Shown here: positions 33,142 to 41,559 of the stretch, one piece after another | Layout: each line of letters begins with the position of its first letter | How positions within the stretch are numbered: the first letter of the stretch is position 1 | Source: RGIG2041 sp045652745 | GTDB lineage: Bacteria; Bacillota; Clostridia; UBA1381; UMGS1253 | DNA length: 64,000 nt | Direction of reading: 5' to 3' | Assembly: GCA_045652745.1 (NCBI GenBank) | Contig: JAZRUW010000001.1 | Location: 1-64,000 of the forward strand | The notes under the pieces: model-generated | Told to the model about the DNA's origin: nothing | What the model saw: the letters and a program-made list of their open reading frames with translations, nothing else | Database searches by the model: none | Position numbers and translations under genes: made by a program

Positions 33142-33170
33142 CTGTTATAATCATAACAGAACATATGTGC
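33142..33170 (-). promoter_or_regulatory. LexA box and adjacent palindrome upstream of lexA
   Basis: GAACATATGTGC (33159-33170) matches the Gram-positive SOS box GAAC-N4-GTTC at all but one position. Next to it, sharing one base, is the palindrome ctgttataatcataacag (33142-33159). Both overlap the -35/-10 area for lexA (TTGAGC and TATGAT on the minus strand). Confidence 0.75.
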
Positions 33171-33255
33171 TCAAAATTATTGTAACACATTGTTTTCGAA
33201 AAAGCAAACAAATTTTCGAAAAAAGTCAAAAAATATATTAAAATGGTGATTTTTC

Positions 33256-33423
33256 ATGAAAAAATGTATTTATGAAGACAAAGTATGCACAAATTGCGGA
33301 GATTGTATCTGCGAATTGGACCCGAATAAGATTTGTGATAACTGCGAAAAATGCTTAAATCAAACGGACGCGGAATATTACGAGATTTTAATTGATGAAA
33401 TTATGAAGGGTGAAGAGGCATAA
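33256..33423 (+). CDS. Small cysteine-rich protein (two CxxCxxC-type clusters)
   Basis: A 55-codon frame starting behind tggtgat encodes an acidic protein with clusters C4, VCTNCGDCIC and ICDNCEKC, eight cysteines in the first 35 residues, then an acidic helix ending EEA. The pattern suggests zinc or Fe-S binding. A terminator follows at 33452. It is divergent from lexA and shares its regulatory gap, so SOS control is possible. I do not recognise a named family, although I recall similar tiny proteins in other Clostridia. Confidence 0.7.
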   Translation: MKKCIYEDKVCTNCGDCICELDPNKICDNCEKCLNQTDAEYYEILIDEIMKGEEA

Positions 33424-33451
33424 AGACATACGCATAATGATTTTAAAGAAG

Positions 33452-33489
33452 AACAGCGACGGGATATAGAGAGCGGCGCTGTTTTTTTG
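33452..33489 (+). terminator. Rho-independent terminator
   Basis: aacagcg / cgctgtt with a T-run, after the small Cys-rich gene. Confidence 0.75.
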
Positions 33490-33517
33490 TTTGTTTACAA
33501 TAAATACCAAAAACTTG

Positions 33518-33573
33518 TTGACATTTCAACTGGTTTTTGGTAAAATACACTTGTTGAAAGTTCAACAAGTGTA
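33518..33573 (+). promoter_or_regulatory. MarR operon promoter with two inverted-repeat operators
   Basis: TTGACA (33518-33523) and TAAAAT (33541-33546) are 17 bp apart. A 28-bp near-perfect palindrome (13-bp arms tacacttgttgaa / ttcaacaagtgta, 33546-33573) abuts the -10. A second, weaker copy (cttgttgacatttcaac, 33514-33530) covers the -35. This is the expected layout for an autorepressing MarR regulator. Confidence 0.85.
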
Positions 33574-33591
33574 TTTTCAGGAGGTTTGTTT

Positions 33592-34044
33592 ATGGAAGAA
33601 CGGTTTGAAACTTTTACGGTTCTGCTAAACAGAATTAACAGAAACATTCGAAAAATCAAGAATGAAGAAATGGCGAATTATGAACTTAGAAGTCCGCACA
33701 TATCCTGTCTTTATTATCTGTATGTGTCCAAAGAACTAACATCCAAAGAACTGTGCGAACGTTGCGAAGAAGATAAGGCTACGATTTCACGGAGTCTGGA
33801 TTATCTAGAGAAGAACAACTATATTGTGTGCAAAACCGAGAGCAAGAAAAGATACAATGCCCCGTTTGAACTTACAGACAGAGGTGTGCGTGCAGGCAAA
33901 AGAATTGCAGATAAAATTGCGGCTGTCTTAGATGAAATCAGTACAGGTATTTCCGAGGAAGACAGAGCGATATTCTACCGCAGTTTGAATGTAATCAGTG
34001 AAAATATAGATAAAGTGGCAAAGTCCTATGAAAATGAGAGGTAA
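33592..34044 (+). CDS. MarR family transcriptional regulator
   Basis: A 150-residue MarR protein with a winged HTH at about residues 50-100 (LTSKELCERCEEDKATISRSLDYLEKNNYI in pieces) and flanking dimerisation helices. It starts an operon with an alcohol dehydrogenase and an aldehyde dehydrogenase, and the promoter carries two palindromes, so autorepression released by a small molecule is likely. The CERCEE cysteines in the DNA-binding domain could be redox or aldehyde sensors (inference). Start at 33592 behind caggagg. Confidence 0.9.
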   Translation: MEERFETFTVLLNRINRNIRKIKNEEMANYELRSPHISCLYYLYVSKELTSKELCERCEEDKATISRSLDYLEKNNYIVCKTESKKRYNAPFELTDRGVRAGKRIADKIAAVLDEISTGISEEDRAIFYRSLNVISENIDKVAKSYENER

Positions 34045-34046
34045 GC

Positions 34047-35255
34047 ATGTTTTTAATTAAATCAGTATATTGCCGTTTGTTTCAGGCGGCATTCAGAATG
34101 GCGTTGCCGGTACTGCCGTACAGAGAACCGGAAATTATAAATTCTTGCAGTGAACTTGGTAAGGTGTTGGAGAAAGAAAAAGCAACATCCGTACTTGTGG
34201 TTACAGACAAAGGTATTGTGAATAACGGATTGTTAAATCCGTTAGAAAAAGCGTTGAACACAGGAAATGTTTCGTATGCGGTATATGATGAAACGCTTCC
34301 GAATCCGACGGTTATAAATGTAGAGGATGCGCTGAAGTTGTATCACAAAAACAAATGCAATGCCATTATAGCAATCGGTGGTGGTTCGGCGATGGACTGC
34401 GCAAAGGCGGTGGGCGTTCGTGTTACTTATCCGAACAGAACCGTAAATCAGTTGGGCGGTAAGCTCAAAGCATGGCGCAAATTACCTACGCTTATCGCTA
34501 TTCCGACAACAGCGGGTACGGGTAGCGAAACAACGCTTGCCGCAATGATTACGGACTCAAAAACACATCGTAAATACGCAATAATGAGTTTTCCGGTTAT
34601 TCCGCACTATGCTGTTTTGGATGCAACGCTTACATATTCTTTGCCGCCACATTTGACCGCGACGACCGGAATGGATGCGCTTACGCACGCGGTTGAAGCA
34701 TACATCGGTCGCTCGACTACCAAAGAAACACGCAGACTTGCATTGGAAGCGACTAAACTCGTTTTTGAAAATGTCTACATGGCATATACTGACGGCAAAA
34801 ACCATGCTGCAAGAGAAAATATGCTTCATGCAGCATATAAGGCCGGTATAGCATTTTCCAAGTCTTATGTGGGGTATATCCATGCACTTGCACATGCGTT
34901 GGGCGGCCTTTACGGAGCGCCGCACGGACTTGCAAATACGATCATTATGCCGTATGTCCTTGAAGCCTACGGCAAAAGCGTATATAAAAAGCTGCACACA
35001 CTCGGCTTGTATGCCGGCGTTTGCGATAAAAAGGATTCCTATGAAATTGGTGCGAAGAAATTCATTGATGCAATAAAGAAACTCAATGCAAGGATGGGGA
35101 TTTCCGATAAGATAGAGGGCATCAGAAAAGAAGATATTCTATCTTTGTCAAAGCATGCGGAAAAGGAAGCAAATCCGCTTTATCCCGTGCCTAAACTTAT
35201 GACAAGAAAAGAATTGGAAAACTTCTATTATAAGATTGCAGATTGGAGTAAATAA
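34047..35255 (+). CDS. Iron-containing alcohol dehydrogenase
   Basis: A 402-residue group III (Fe-dependent) alcohol dehydrogenase. It has the NAD-binding AIGGGSAMDCAKAV, TTAGTGSE, and the metal ligands D and H in TGMDALTHAVEAY and HALAHALGGLYGAPHG. The N-terminus carries about 25 hydrophobic residues before the core, unusual but with a proper start behind gaggtaagc. With the downstream aldehyde dehydrogenase it should interconvert an alcohol, aldehyde and acid. Confidence 0.92.
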   Translation: MFLIKSVYCRLFQAAFRMALPVLPYREPEIINSCSELGKVLEKEKATSVLVVTDKGIVNNGLLNPLEKALNTGNVSYAVYDETLPNPTVINVEDALKLYHKNKCNAIIAIGGGSAMDCAKAVGVRVTYPNRTVNQLGGKLKAWRKLPTLIAIPTTAGTGSETTLAAMITDSKTHRKYAIMSFPVIPHYAVLDATLTYSLPPHLTATTGMDALTHAVEAYIGRSTTKETRRLALEATKLVFENVYMAYTDGKNHAARENMLHAAYKAGIAFSKSYVGYIHALAHALGGLYGAPHGLANTIIMPYVLEAYGKSVYKKLHTLGLYAGVCDKKDSYEIGAKKFIDAIKKLNARMGISDKIEGIRKEDILSLSKHAEKEANPLYPVPKLMTRKELENFYYKIADWSK

Positions 35256-35256
35256 A

Positions 35257-36636
35257 ATGACAGGACAGCAGATTGCTTCTTTGCTTGAAAAGCAGAGAAA
35301 CTATTATAAAAGCGGCGCGACAATACCGGTGAAATTCCGCATAGAGCAACTAAAAAAACTTTATAGCGTCGTAAAGAAATATCAAATCGAGGTAAATGAT
35401 GCGTTGACCTCGGACCTCGGAAAAAGTCATTTTGAAGGATTTATGTGCGAAAGCGGTCTCGTACTTTCAGAAATCTCGTATATGATTCGTCATACAAAAA
35501 GATTTGCAAAAAGAAAAACGGTTGCCACGCCGATTACAAACTTTGCATCCCATAGCTTTAATCAGCCCGTTCCGTACGGTAACACGCTGATTATGAGCCC
35601 GTGGAACTATCCGTTTCTTTTAACGATAGACCCGCTTGCAGATGCGATTGCGGCAGGCAACACGGCAATTGTTAAACCAAGCGCTTATTCGCCTGCAACA
35701 AGCAAGATTATAGAGAAAATCATAACGGAATGTTTTGCGCCTGAGTATGTTGCCGTGGTCACGGGCGGCAGAGCTGAAAATACCGCGCTTTTAGAGCAGA
35801 AATTTGATTTTGTGTTCTTTACCGGAAGTCAGGCCGTCGGCAGGGAAGTGCTTCGCCATACTGCCGAACATCTTACGCCGGCAGTCCTTGAACTTGGCGG
35901 AAAGAGTCCTTGTATTGTAGATGAAAGTGCAAATATTAAACTGGCTGCAAAGCGAATCGTGTTCGGCAAATACTTAAACTGTGGACAGACCTGTGTAGCG
36001 CCTGACTACATTCTTTGCGAAAGTTCCATCAAGGATAAATTTGTAAGCGAAGTTATAAAGCAGATCAAGAAACAATATGGCGAGCAACCGTTAGAAAATA
36101 ATAATTACGGTAAAATCATCAATGAAAGACATTTTGAAAGACTTTGCGGACTTATAGATAAAGGCAAGGTTGTAATCGGCGGCGAAACAAACAGGAATAC
36201 CCATCAGATTGCACCTACGGTCATGGATAATGTAACGCAAAATGATGCGGTTATGGGCGAAGAAATCTTCGGGCCGATTTTGCCGATACTTACCTTTGAT
36301 GACTTTGACAAAATGGTTGAAGAATTAAAGGATAAAGAAAAGCCTTTGGCATTGTATCTGTTCTCTGGTAGCAAGAAGCATATTCAGCGTGTGACAACAC
36401 AACTTTCCTACGGCGGCGGTTGCATTAACGATGTGGTTGTTCACCTTGCCACCAGTGAAATGGGATTTGGCGGTGTCGGTGAAAGCGGGATGGGTGCATA
36501 TCACGGCAAGAGCGGATTTGAGACATTTTCGCATTACAAGTCCGTCATGGATAAGAAAACCTGGCTGGATTTGCCGATGCGCTATCAACCATATAACAAA
36601 TTGTATGAAATGCTCTTGCATATGTTTTTGAAATGA
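35257..36636 (+). CDS. Aldehyde dehydrogenase family protein (class 3-like)
   Basis: A 459-residue NAD(P)-dependent aldehyde dehydrogenase: SPWNYPFLLTIDPL, FTGSQAVGREV, catalytic Glu in LELGGKSPCIV and catalytic Cys in NCGQTCVAPDYI, FGPILPIL near the C-terminus. The length and the short N-terminus match the ALDH3/YwdH type used on medium-chain or fatty aldehydes. It begins 1 bp after the ADH stop. Start is set at 35257, behind tggag. Confidence 0.92.
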   Translation: MTGQQIASLLEKQRNYYKSGATIPVKFRIEQLKKLYSVVKKYQIEVNDALTSDLGKSHFEGFMCESGLVLSEISYMIRHTKRFAKRKTVATPITNFASHSFNQPVPYGNTLIMSPWNYPFLLTIDPLADAIAAGNTAIVKPSAYSPATSKIIEKIITECFAPEYVAVVTGGRAENTALLEQKFDFVFFTGSQAVGREVLRHTAEHLTPAVLELGGKSPCIVDESANIKLAAKRIVFGKYLNCGQTCVAPDYILCESSIKDKFVSEVIKQIKKQYGEQPLENNNYGKIINERHFERLCGLIDKGKVVIGGETNRNTHQIAPTVMDNVTQNDAVMGEEIFGPILPILTFDDFDKMVEELKDKEKPLALYLFSGSKKHIQRVTTQLSYGGGCINDVVVHLATSEMGFGGVGESGMGAYHGKSGFETFSHYKSVMDKKTWLDLPMRYQPYNKLYEMLLHMFLK

Positions 36637-36639
36637 AAT

Positions 36640-36678
36640 AAGCGGTGCAACTGTTCCGGTTGCACCGCTTGCTGCTTT
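36640..36678. terminator. Terminator between ALDH and apbE
   Basis: aagcggtgcaac / gttgcaccgctt forms a 12-bp stem between convergent genes; the T-run is short. Confidence 0.8.
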
Positions 36679-37700
36679 TATTGTATTTTATAGGATTTGT
36701 TTGTGACGCTGTAATCCGTCAGTGTTGTATATAGTTTTTTGTCTTTGGTTTGTATCAGCACATCAAATCCGTTCTCTTTTGCAAATCTAATGGCTTTTTC
36801 GGGCGGCAGCATAAAAAGGTAAGTTGAGTATGCGTCGGCGAAAAGAGATGTTTTGCCGATGACGGAAATGCTTTCGGTTTCGCTGTCTGCCGGATAACCG
36901 GTTGCAGGGTCAAAGATGTGATGATAAAGCTTGCCATCATGGGTAAAATTGCGCTCGTAAGCACCGGAGGTAACTACCGTGGTTGTTTTGCCGGACGGTG
37001 CCTTGACAACGGCGGTATAAATACCGGTGTCGGCAAACGGTGTTTGTATGCCGATTTTCCAGCCGCCCTTATGCTTGCCGAGCACGACAATATTACCGCC
37101 CAAATCAATGGTCGCGCCGTACGCATCCGAAAGTGCAACCGCCAGTTTGTCTGCGATGTAGCCTTTGGCAATCGCGCCTAAGTCGAGTGCCATACCGTCA
37201 TTATGGAAAGTCACGGTTTTGTTTTCTGCATCCAGTGTAATCGCGCGGTAGTCCACGGCGGGGAGCACTTTTTCAATTTCGGTCGCAGTCGGCAGATGCG
37301 GGTCACCGGTGATGTCCCATAAGTCCGTCAGCGGTTTTACGGTAATATCGAACTTGCCTTGCGTTTGCGCGCACACGTTTAAGGCTTCGCTAAGTACATA
37401 AAACAGTTCGTCCGATACAGGGTAGGGCACGCCCGTTTGATGCAATGTGTTTAATTTGTACAACTCGCTGTCTTCGCGGTGCGCACTCAACGTCATTTCT
37501 GCATCGTTTACAAGTTTGATGCTCTGCGCACATAAATTCTGCGCATCTTTTCCGTAGACGGTTACGGAAACATAGGTATTGAGCGCAAATGCACTTTTTG
37601 TGTGCGACTGCGGCGATTGTATGTTGTAAAACACTATAAGTAAAATGAGTATGCCTATCGCAAGAAACGATAGGCATTTGGGTAAATTTTTGTATCGCAT
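36678..37700 (-). CDS. apbE: FAD:protein FMN transferase (ApbE family)
   Basis: A 340-residue ApbE protein with an N-terminal hydrophobic segment (residues 10-26, an uncleaved anchor or signal without a lipobox Cys) followed by the catalytic domain: TLSAHREDSELYKLN, DLGAIAKGYIADKLA, NIVVLGKHKGG, and the metal-site SVIGKTSLFADAYST. ApbE attaches FMN to threonines of Rnf/Nqr-type and other flavoproteins outside the membrane. No Rnf genes are in the window. It overlaps the upp stop codon by one base, indicating a shared transcript. Confidence 0.92.
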   Translation of the reverse strand: MRYKNLPKCLSFLAIGILILLIVFYNIQSPQSHTKSAFALNTYVSVTVYGKDAQNLCAQSIKLVNDAEMTLSAHREDSELYKLNTLHQTGVPYPVSDELFYVLSEALNVCAQTQGKFDITVKPLTDLWDITGDPHLPTATEIEKVLPAVDYRAITLDAENKTVTFHNDGMALDLGAIAKGYIADKLAVALSDAYGATIDLGGNIVVLGKHKGGWKIGIQTPFADTGIYTAVVKAPSGKTTTVVTSGAYERNFTHDGKLYHHIFDPATGYPADSETESISVIGKTSLFADAYSTYLFMLPPEKAIRFAKENGFDVLIQTKDKKLYTTLTDYSVTNKSYKIQ

Positions 37701-38329
37701 TACAGTGTGCCGAACAGTCTGTCGCCCGCGTCGCCGAGACCCGGAACGATGTATTTATTTTCGTTGTGTTTTTCGTCGAGGGCACCTACATAGATTTCCA
37801 CATCCGGATGCGCCTTTGCAACGGCCTGCACGCCTTCCGGAGCGGCGATGATGCACATGAGCTTAATGCGCTTTGCACCGCGCTGCTTGATAAAGTCGAT
37901 TGCTGCCGCCGCGCTGCCGCCGGTCGCGAGCATCGGGTCGGTTACAATTACTTGACGCGCATCGACGTCTTTGGGCAGTTTGCAGTAGTATTCTACCGGC
38001 TCGTGTGTTTCATGGTCACGGTATAAACCGATATGACCAATTTTCGCCGCCGGCAGGATGCTCATGATGGCATCTACCATACCGAGACCTGCACGGAGAA
38101 TCGGAACGATGGCAACCTGCTTGTCGATGACTTTGCCGGTTGTCTTGCAAATCGGCGTTTCAACCGGATAATCCACCAGCGGAAGATCACGTGTTGCTTC
38201 GTAGCCCATCAGCAGTGCAATTTCATATGCCAACTCGCGAAAATCCTTTACGGAAGTGTTTTTATCGCGCAGCATGGAAATCTTGTGCTGAATCAGCGGA
38301 TGGTCCATTACATGTAATTTTTCAGTCAT
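37700..38329 (-). CDS. upp: Uracil phosphoribosyltransferase
   Basis: A 209-residue Upp, full length. It shows HPLIQHKISMLRDKNTS at the N-terminus, the PRPP loop VTDPMLATGGSA and the C-terminal GLGDAGDRLFGT uracil-binding region. It salvages uracil to UMP. It is followed by apbE with a TAATG overlap. Confidence 0.97.
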   Translation of the reverse strand: MTEKLHVMDHPLIQHKISMLRDKNTSVKDFRELAYEIALLMGYEATRDLPLVDYPVETPICKTTGKVIDKQVAIVPILRAGLGMVDAIMSILPAAKIGHIGLYRDHETHEPVEYYCKLPKDVDARQVIVTDPMLATGGSAAAAIDFIKQRGAKRIKLMCIIAAPEGVQAVAKAHPDVEIYVGALDEKHNENKYIVPGLGDAGDRLFGTL

Positions 38330-38352
38330 TGTATATTCCTTCTTTCAAATGA

Positions 38353-38724
38353 TTATTTATTTGCCGGTAAAATTTCAATCCAGTAGCCATCGGGGTCAGC
38401 GATGAAATAAATCCCCATGGCTTTGTTTTCGTAGCAGATACAACCCATAGCGCTGTGATGCGCATATGCCGCTTCAAAATCGTCTACAATGAATGCGGTA
38501 TGGATTTCGTTGTCGCCGAGATTCCACGGCTCGGCTTTGTCGCGATACCAGGTCAGCTCCAGTTTGTGTATGCTGCTGCCGTCGGTTAAATAAACGATTT
38601 TGAAACTGCCGTCTTCCGGTTCGATGGATTTTTGAATATCCAAATCCAAGGCTTCTTTGTAAAAAGCCAGACTCTTTTCGAGATCCAGAACCGTAATATT
38701 ATTATGTGCGATTGTAAATTTCAT
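38353..38724 (-). CDS. VOC family protein (glyoxalase I-like)
   Basis: A 123-residue two-repeat VOC protein starting FTIAHNNITVLDLEKSLAFYKEAL, with H6, E in KLELTW, H in NEIHTAFIVDD and E in YWIEILPA as the probable metal ligands. The spacing matches lactoylglutathione lyase (GloA) type enzymes, but thiol partner and substrate cannot be told. It lies just upstream of upp on the same strand, 23 bp apart. Confidence 0.85.
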   Translation of the reverse strand: MKFTIAHNNITVLDLEKSLAFYKEALDLDIQKSIEPEDGSFKIVYLTDGSSIHKLELTWYRDKAEPWNLGDNEIHTAFIVDDFEAAYAHHSAMGCICYENKAMGIYFIADPDGYWIEILPANK

Positions 38725-38839
38725 AAGTCACCTCGGTTGGAATTGTTTCATATATCAGTATAACTTTTTGTAATGTGTAATGCAAGTAAAAGACAAAAAT
38801 ACGGCAATTTTCACAAAATCCGGAAGGAAATTTTGTCGA

Positions 38840-39622
38840 CTATTTTTGCTCGAACAGCCATTTGTACATAAATACCGCCGCCGCAGCTGCGGCATTGAGC
38901 GATTCTGCCTTGCCGACAATTGGCAAGATGGCATGTGTGTCGCATAAATTCAAAACTGATTCGCTGACGCCGTTGGATTCATTACCGATGACCAAAACGG
39001 TGTTGTGGGGCATTGTAAGCAAGCGTGCATCCGTAGCTGTTTTTGAAAGTGCGCCTGCAATGCAGGTATAGCCTTTTTCTTTTGCCGCAGTAAAAATTTT
39101 ACTGTCTACATCAGTATAGGTGGGGATGTGGAAAAACGAACCCATGGTGGAACGGATGACCTTCGGATTATAAATGTCGACGCAGTCGGGCGAAAAGAAT
39201 ACACCGGAAGCACCGACAGCGTCCGCAGTGCGGATGATGGTGCCGGCGTTGCCCGGGTCGGCAATGCGGTCGCAGTATATATACAGGCCGCCGGCGAGGG
39301 TGGGCATTTTTGTTTGCGGTATTTGAATACAGCACAGAACGCCGGACGGCGTTTTTGTATCGCTGATTTTCGCAAACAGTTCTTCCGGCAGACAATATAC
39401 GGCAATGCCGCGCTGCTTTGCCGTTTCCAAAAGTGACGCATTTTCCTTTGCAGCCGCTTTGGTTACAACTAAAGCGGCAACGCTGTGTGCATATAAAAAT
39501 GCTTCGTGCACGGATTTTACGCCCTCTACGGTATATTGTCCGTATTCGCTTCTGCCTTTTTTAGACGTCAGTGCACATAACTGTTTGTAGGTTTTATTTG
39601 TTTTTGCTGTAATTTCTTGCAT
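38840..39622 (-). CDS. TrmH family RNA 2'-O-methyltransferase (SpoU type)
   Basis: A 260-residue SPOUT methyltransferase. An N-terminal substrate-binding domain (about residues 1-95) precedes the knotted domain with DRIADPGNAGTIIRTADAVGASGVFF (in pieces), VIGNESNGVS and the C-terminal LNAAAAAAVFMY. It methylates 2'-OH of rRNA or tRNA; the position is unknown. The start at 39622 is preceded by ttggag; a TTG four codons earlier would be the only alternative. Confidence 0.9.
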   Translation of the reverse strand: MQEITAKTNKTYKQLCALTSKKGRSEYGQYTVEGVKSVHEAFLYAHSVAALVVTKAAAKENASLLETAKQRGIAVYCLPEELFAKISDTKTPSGVLCCIQIPQTKMPTLAGGLYIYCDRIADPGNAGTIIRTADAVGASGVFFSPDCVDIYNPKVIRSTMGSFFHIPTYTDVDSKIFTAAKEKGYTCIAGALSKTATDARLLTMPHNTVLVIGNESNGVSESVLNLCDTHAILPIVGKAESLNAAAAAAVFMYKWLFEQK

Positions 39623-39641
39623 GATTTTCTCCAAGACAGTT

Positions 39642-39680
39642 AAAAAGCGTATTGCCCAGACAATACGCTTTTTATTTTTT
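39642..39680 (-). terminator. Terminator after the zinc-ribbon gene
   Basis: aaaaagcgtattg / caatacgctttttattttt hairpin with a U-run in the leftward direction, between the zinc-ribbon gene and the methyltransferase gene. Confidence 0.82.
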
Positions 39681-39682
39681 CA

Positions 39683-39955
39683 TTAACCTCTGCGCTTTGC
39701 AAAGCATTCGTCACAGTAAACCGGTCTGTCGTTTTTCGGCAAAAACGGAACCTGTGTCTGCTTACCGCAGTCTGCGCAAACTACATCGTGCATTTCACGT
39801 GCCTGACGCATAGCGGCTTTGTGTGCGGCTCTGCAATCCTTACAACGGGACGGCTCGTTTTCAAAGCCCTTCTCCGCATAAAATTCCTGTTCGCCGGCTG
39901 TAAATACAAATTCGTTTCCACAGTCTTTGCACACAAGTGTCTTGTCTTCGTACAT
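39683..39955 (-). CDS. Zinc-ribbon domain protein (zf-trcl type)
   Basis: A 90-residue protein made of two zinc-ribbon modules: CKDCGNEF..RCKDCRAAH in the first half and CADCGKQTQVPFLPKNDRP followed by YCDECFAKRRG in the second. This matches a family of small probable zinc-binding proteins common in Clostridia, function unknown. Start at 39955 behind agaggga. It is next to sigH on the same strand, 57 bp downstream of its stop. Confidence 0.85.
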   Translation of the reverse strand: MYEDKTLVCKDCGNEFVFTAGEQEFYAEKGFENEPSRCKDCRAAHKAAMRQAREMHDVVCADCGKQTQVPFLPKNDRPVYCDECFAKRRG

Positions 39956-40011
39956 AGTAATCCCTCTCTTTGCTATATTGTACCGCATTTTAAAGCGCGG
40001 TAATGGATAAA

Positions 40012-40641
40012 TTAATTTTGCGCCAAGCCTTCTTCGATTTTGCGCTTGGTGCGCTGTAGGGCATTGTCGATGGATTTTGCGCTTTTTTCCAAGGTTTCGG
40101 CAATCTCCTGATAACTGTTGCCTGCCAGATATAATTCTAAAACCTGCATTTCAAAATCGCTTAAAATACTGCTGATTTTTCTGCGAATACTTTCAAAAGA
40201 TTCCTGATTGATCACAATCTGCTCAGGGTCCGCAATCAGCGTTTCCGACAAACAATCGAGCATTGTTTTTTCGGAATCGTCGGATACAACTTTTTTGTTA
40301 AACGATACATAGTTGTTGAGCGGAGAATGTTTTTGCCTGGTTGCGGTTTTTACGGCGGTTACAATCTGCCTTGTCGTACATACATCCGCGAACGCTGCAA
40401 AGCCGACCTGCTTTTCTGCATTGAAATCGCGAATGGCTTTAAAGAGCCCGATCATGCCTTCCTGAATTAAATCTTCGGCATCAGCGCCGATTAAAAAATA
40501 AGTGCGTGCACGCGCTTTTACCAGACCTTTGTATTTTTCCAGTATATATTCCACGGCGGATTTGTTCCCACCCTGCGCTAAAAGCGCAACTTCCTCGTCC
40601 GTTTGCCCGGCAAAAGGAGATGTTATATTTTTATTTTCCAT
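40012..40641 (-). CDS. sigH: RNA polymerase sigma factor SigH (sporulation type)
   Basis: A 209-residue sigma-70 factor: region 2 (LVKARARTYFLIGADAEDLIQEGMIGLFKAIRDF in pieces, residues about 40-72) and region 4 (LSDFEMQVLELYLAGNSYQEIAETL). IGADAEDLIQEG and the lack of regions 1 and 3 match SigH/Spo0H, which drives early sporulation and, in some Clostridia, competence-like genes. It is preceded by a SigA-type promoter. Its presence with spoVAC supports a sporulating lineage. Confidence 0.92.
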   Translation of the reverse strand: MENKNITSPFAGQTDEEVALLAQGGNKSAVEYILEKYKGLVKARARTYFLIGADAEDLIQEGMIGLFKAIRDFNAEKQVGFAAFADVCTTRQIVTAVKTATRQKHSPLNNYVSFNKKVVSDDSEKTMLDCLSETLIADPEQIVINQESFESIRRKISSILSDFEMQVLELYLAGNSYQEIAETLEKSAKSIDNALQRTKRKIEEGLAQN

Positions 40642-40711
40642 GGTTCTACCTCATTGCCATCGGGTTTCATATGTGGCGAAGATTGTATGCATTTAAATAT
40701 TCATTATACCT

Positions 40712-40740
40712 ATTATAACTTTTTCGATAAAAAAAGTCAA
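40712..40740 (-). promoter_or_regulatory. SigA-type promoter of sigH
   Basis: On the minus strand TTGACT (40740-40735) and TATAAT (40717-40712) are 17 bp apart, upstream of sigH. Confidence 0.8.
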
Positions 40741-40817
40741 GAAAAAGCGCAAAATACAAAGGTTTGCGTAGTGAAATGCTTGGTAGCTTGTTCACAAAAA
40801 ATTCACAACATTTTATA

Positions 40818-40846
40818 TTGCGTTTTTAAATAACCTATGATATAAT
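40818..40846 (+). promoter_or_regulatory. Promoter of the TrhA gene
   Basis: TTGCGT (40818-40823) and TATAAT (40841-40846), 17 bp apart. Confidence 0.7.
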
Positions 40847-40877
40847 AATGAAAATTAGATTTGCGGGAGGAAGAGGT

Positions 40878-41540
40878 ATGACGGATGTAAAAAAATTCAA
40901 CAATCAAACGGTCGGCGAGGAGATATTTAATGCAATTACGCACGGCGTAGGTGCACTTTTATCGATTGCAGGCGCAGCAGCTTTGATTGTGCGTGCATGC
41001 TTTGTCAGCGATGCCATCGGCATTGTCAGTGCGTCCGTGTACGGGTTTGCGATGATTATGCTTTTTACGATGTCTACGCTGTATCATGCGCTGACAAATT
41101 ACAGAGCAAAAAAGGTGTTTCAGGTATTTGACCACTGTTCGATTTTTTTACTGATTGTCGGTACGTATATTCCGATTTCGCTTGCTATGATTCGCGGCGC
41201 ACTTGGGTGGACGCTGTTCGGCATTGAAGCCGGATTGGCTGTTTTAGGCATAACGCTCAATGCGATTAACGTATCTAAGTGGCACAAGCTGTCGCTGTGG
41301 ATGTATATTTTGATGGGATGGTGTGTGATTGTAGCCATCTTCCCGGTGGCCAAACTGATTGGCAGTGACTGGCTTGCATGGGGTCTGATGTTTGGCGGGG
41401 GACTTGCGTATACGGGAGGCATATGGTTTTACCGGGCGTCAAAGCCGCGGTTTATGCATGCAATATGGCATTTGTTTGTAGTGCTTGCCGCCGGACTGTT
41501 TTATGCATTTACGTATATCTATGTTTTGCCGCTCAGATAA
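40878..41540 (+). CDS. trhA: Hemolysin III / TrhA (PAQR family) membrane protein
   Basis: A 220-residue membrane protein with seven hydrophobic helices and PAQR/HlyIII motifs: EEIFNAITHGVGA at the N-terminus, STLYHAL, FDHCSIFLLIVGTYIP and the C-terminal HAIWHLFVVLAA. The conserved His and Ser/Asp set forms a zinc site; TrhA has been linked to membrane energetics and fluidity. Start at 40878 behind gggaggaag. The DegV gene follows after 19 bp. Confidence 0.92.
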   Translation: MTDVKKFNNQTVGEEIFNAITHGVGALLSIAGAAALIVRACFVSDAIGIVSASVYGFAMIMLFTMSTLYHALTNYRAKKVFQVFDHCSIFLLIVGTYIPISLAMIRGALGWTLFGIEAGLAVLGITLNAINVSKWHKLSLWMYILMGWCVIVAIFPVAKLIGSDWLAWGLMFGGGLAYTGGIWFYRASKPRFMHAIWHLFVVLAAGLFYAFTYIYVLPLR

Positions 41541-41559
41541 TAAGGATGGAGGAAAATTT

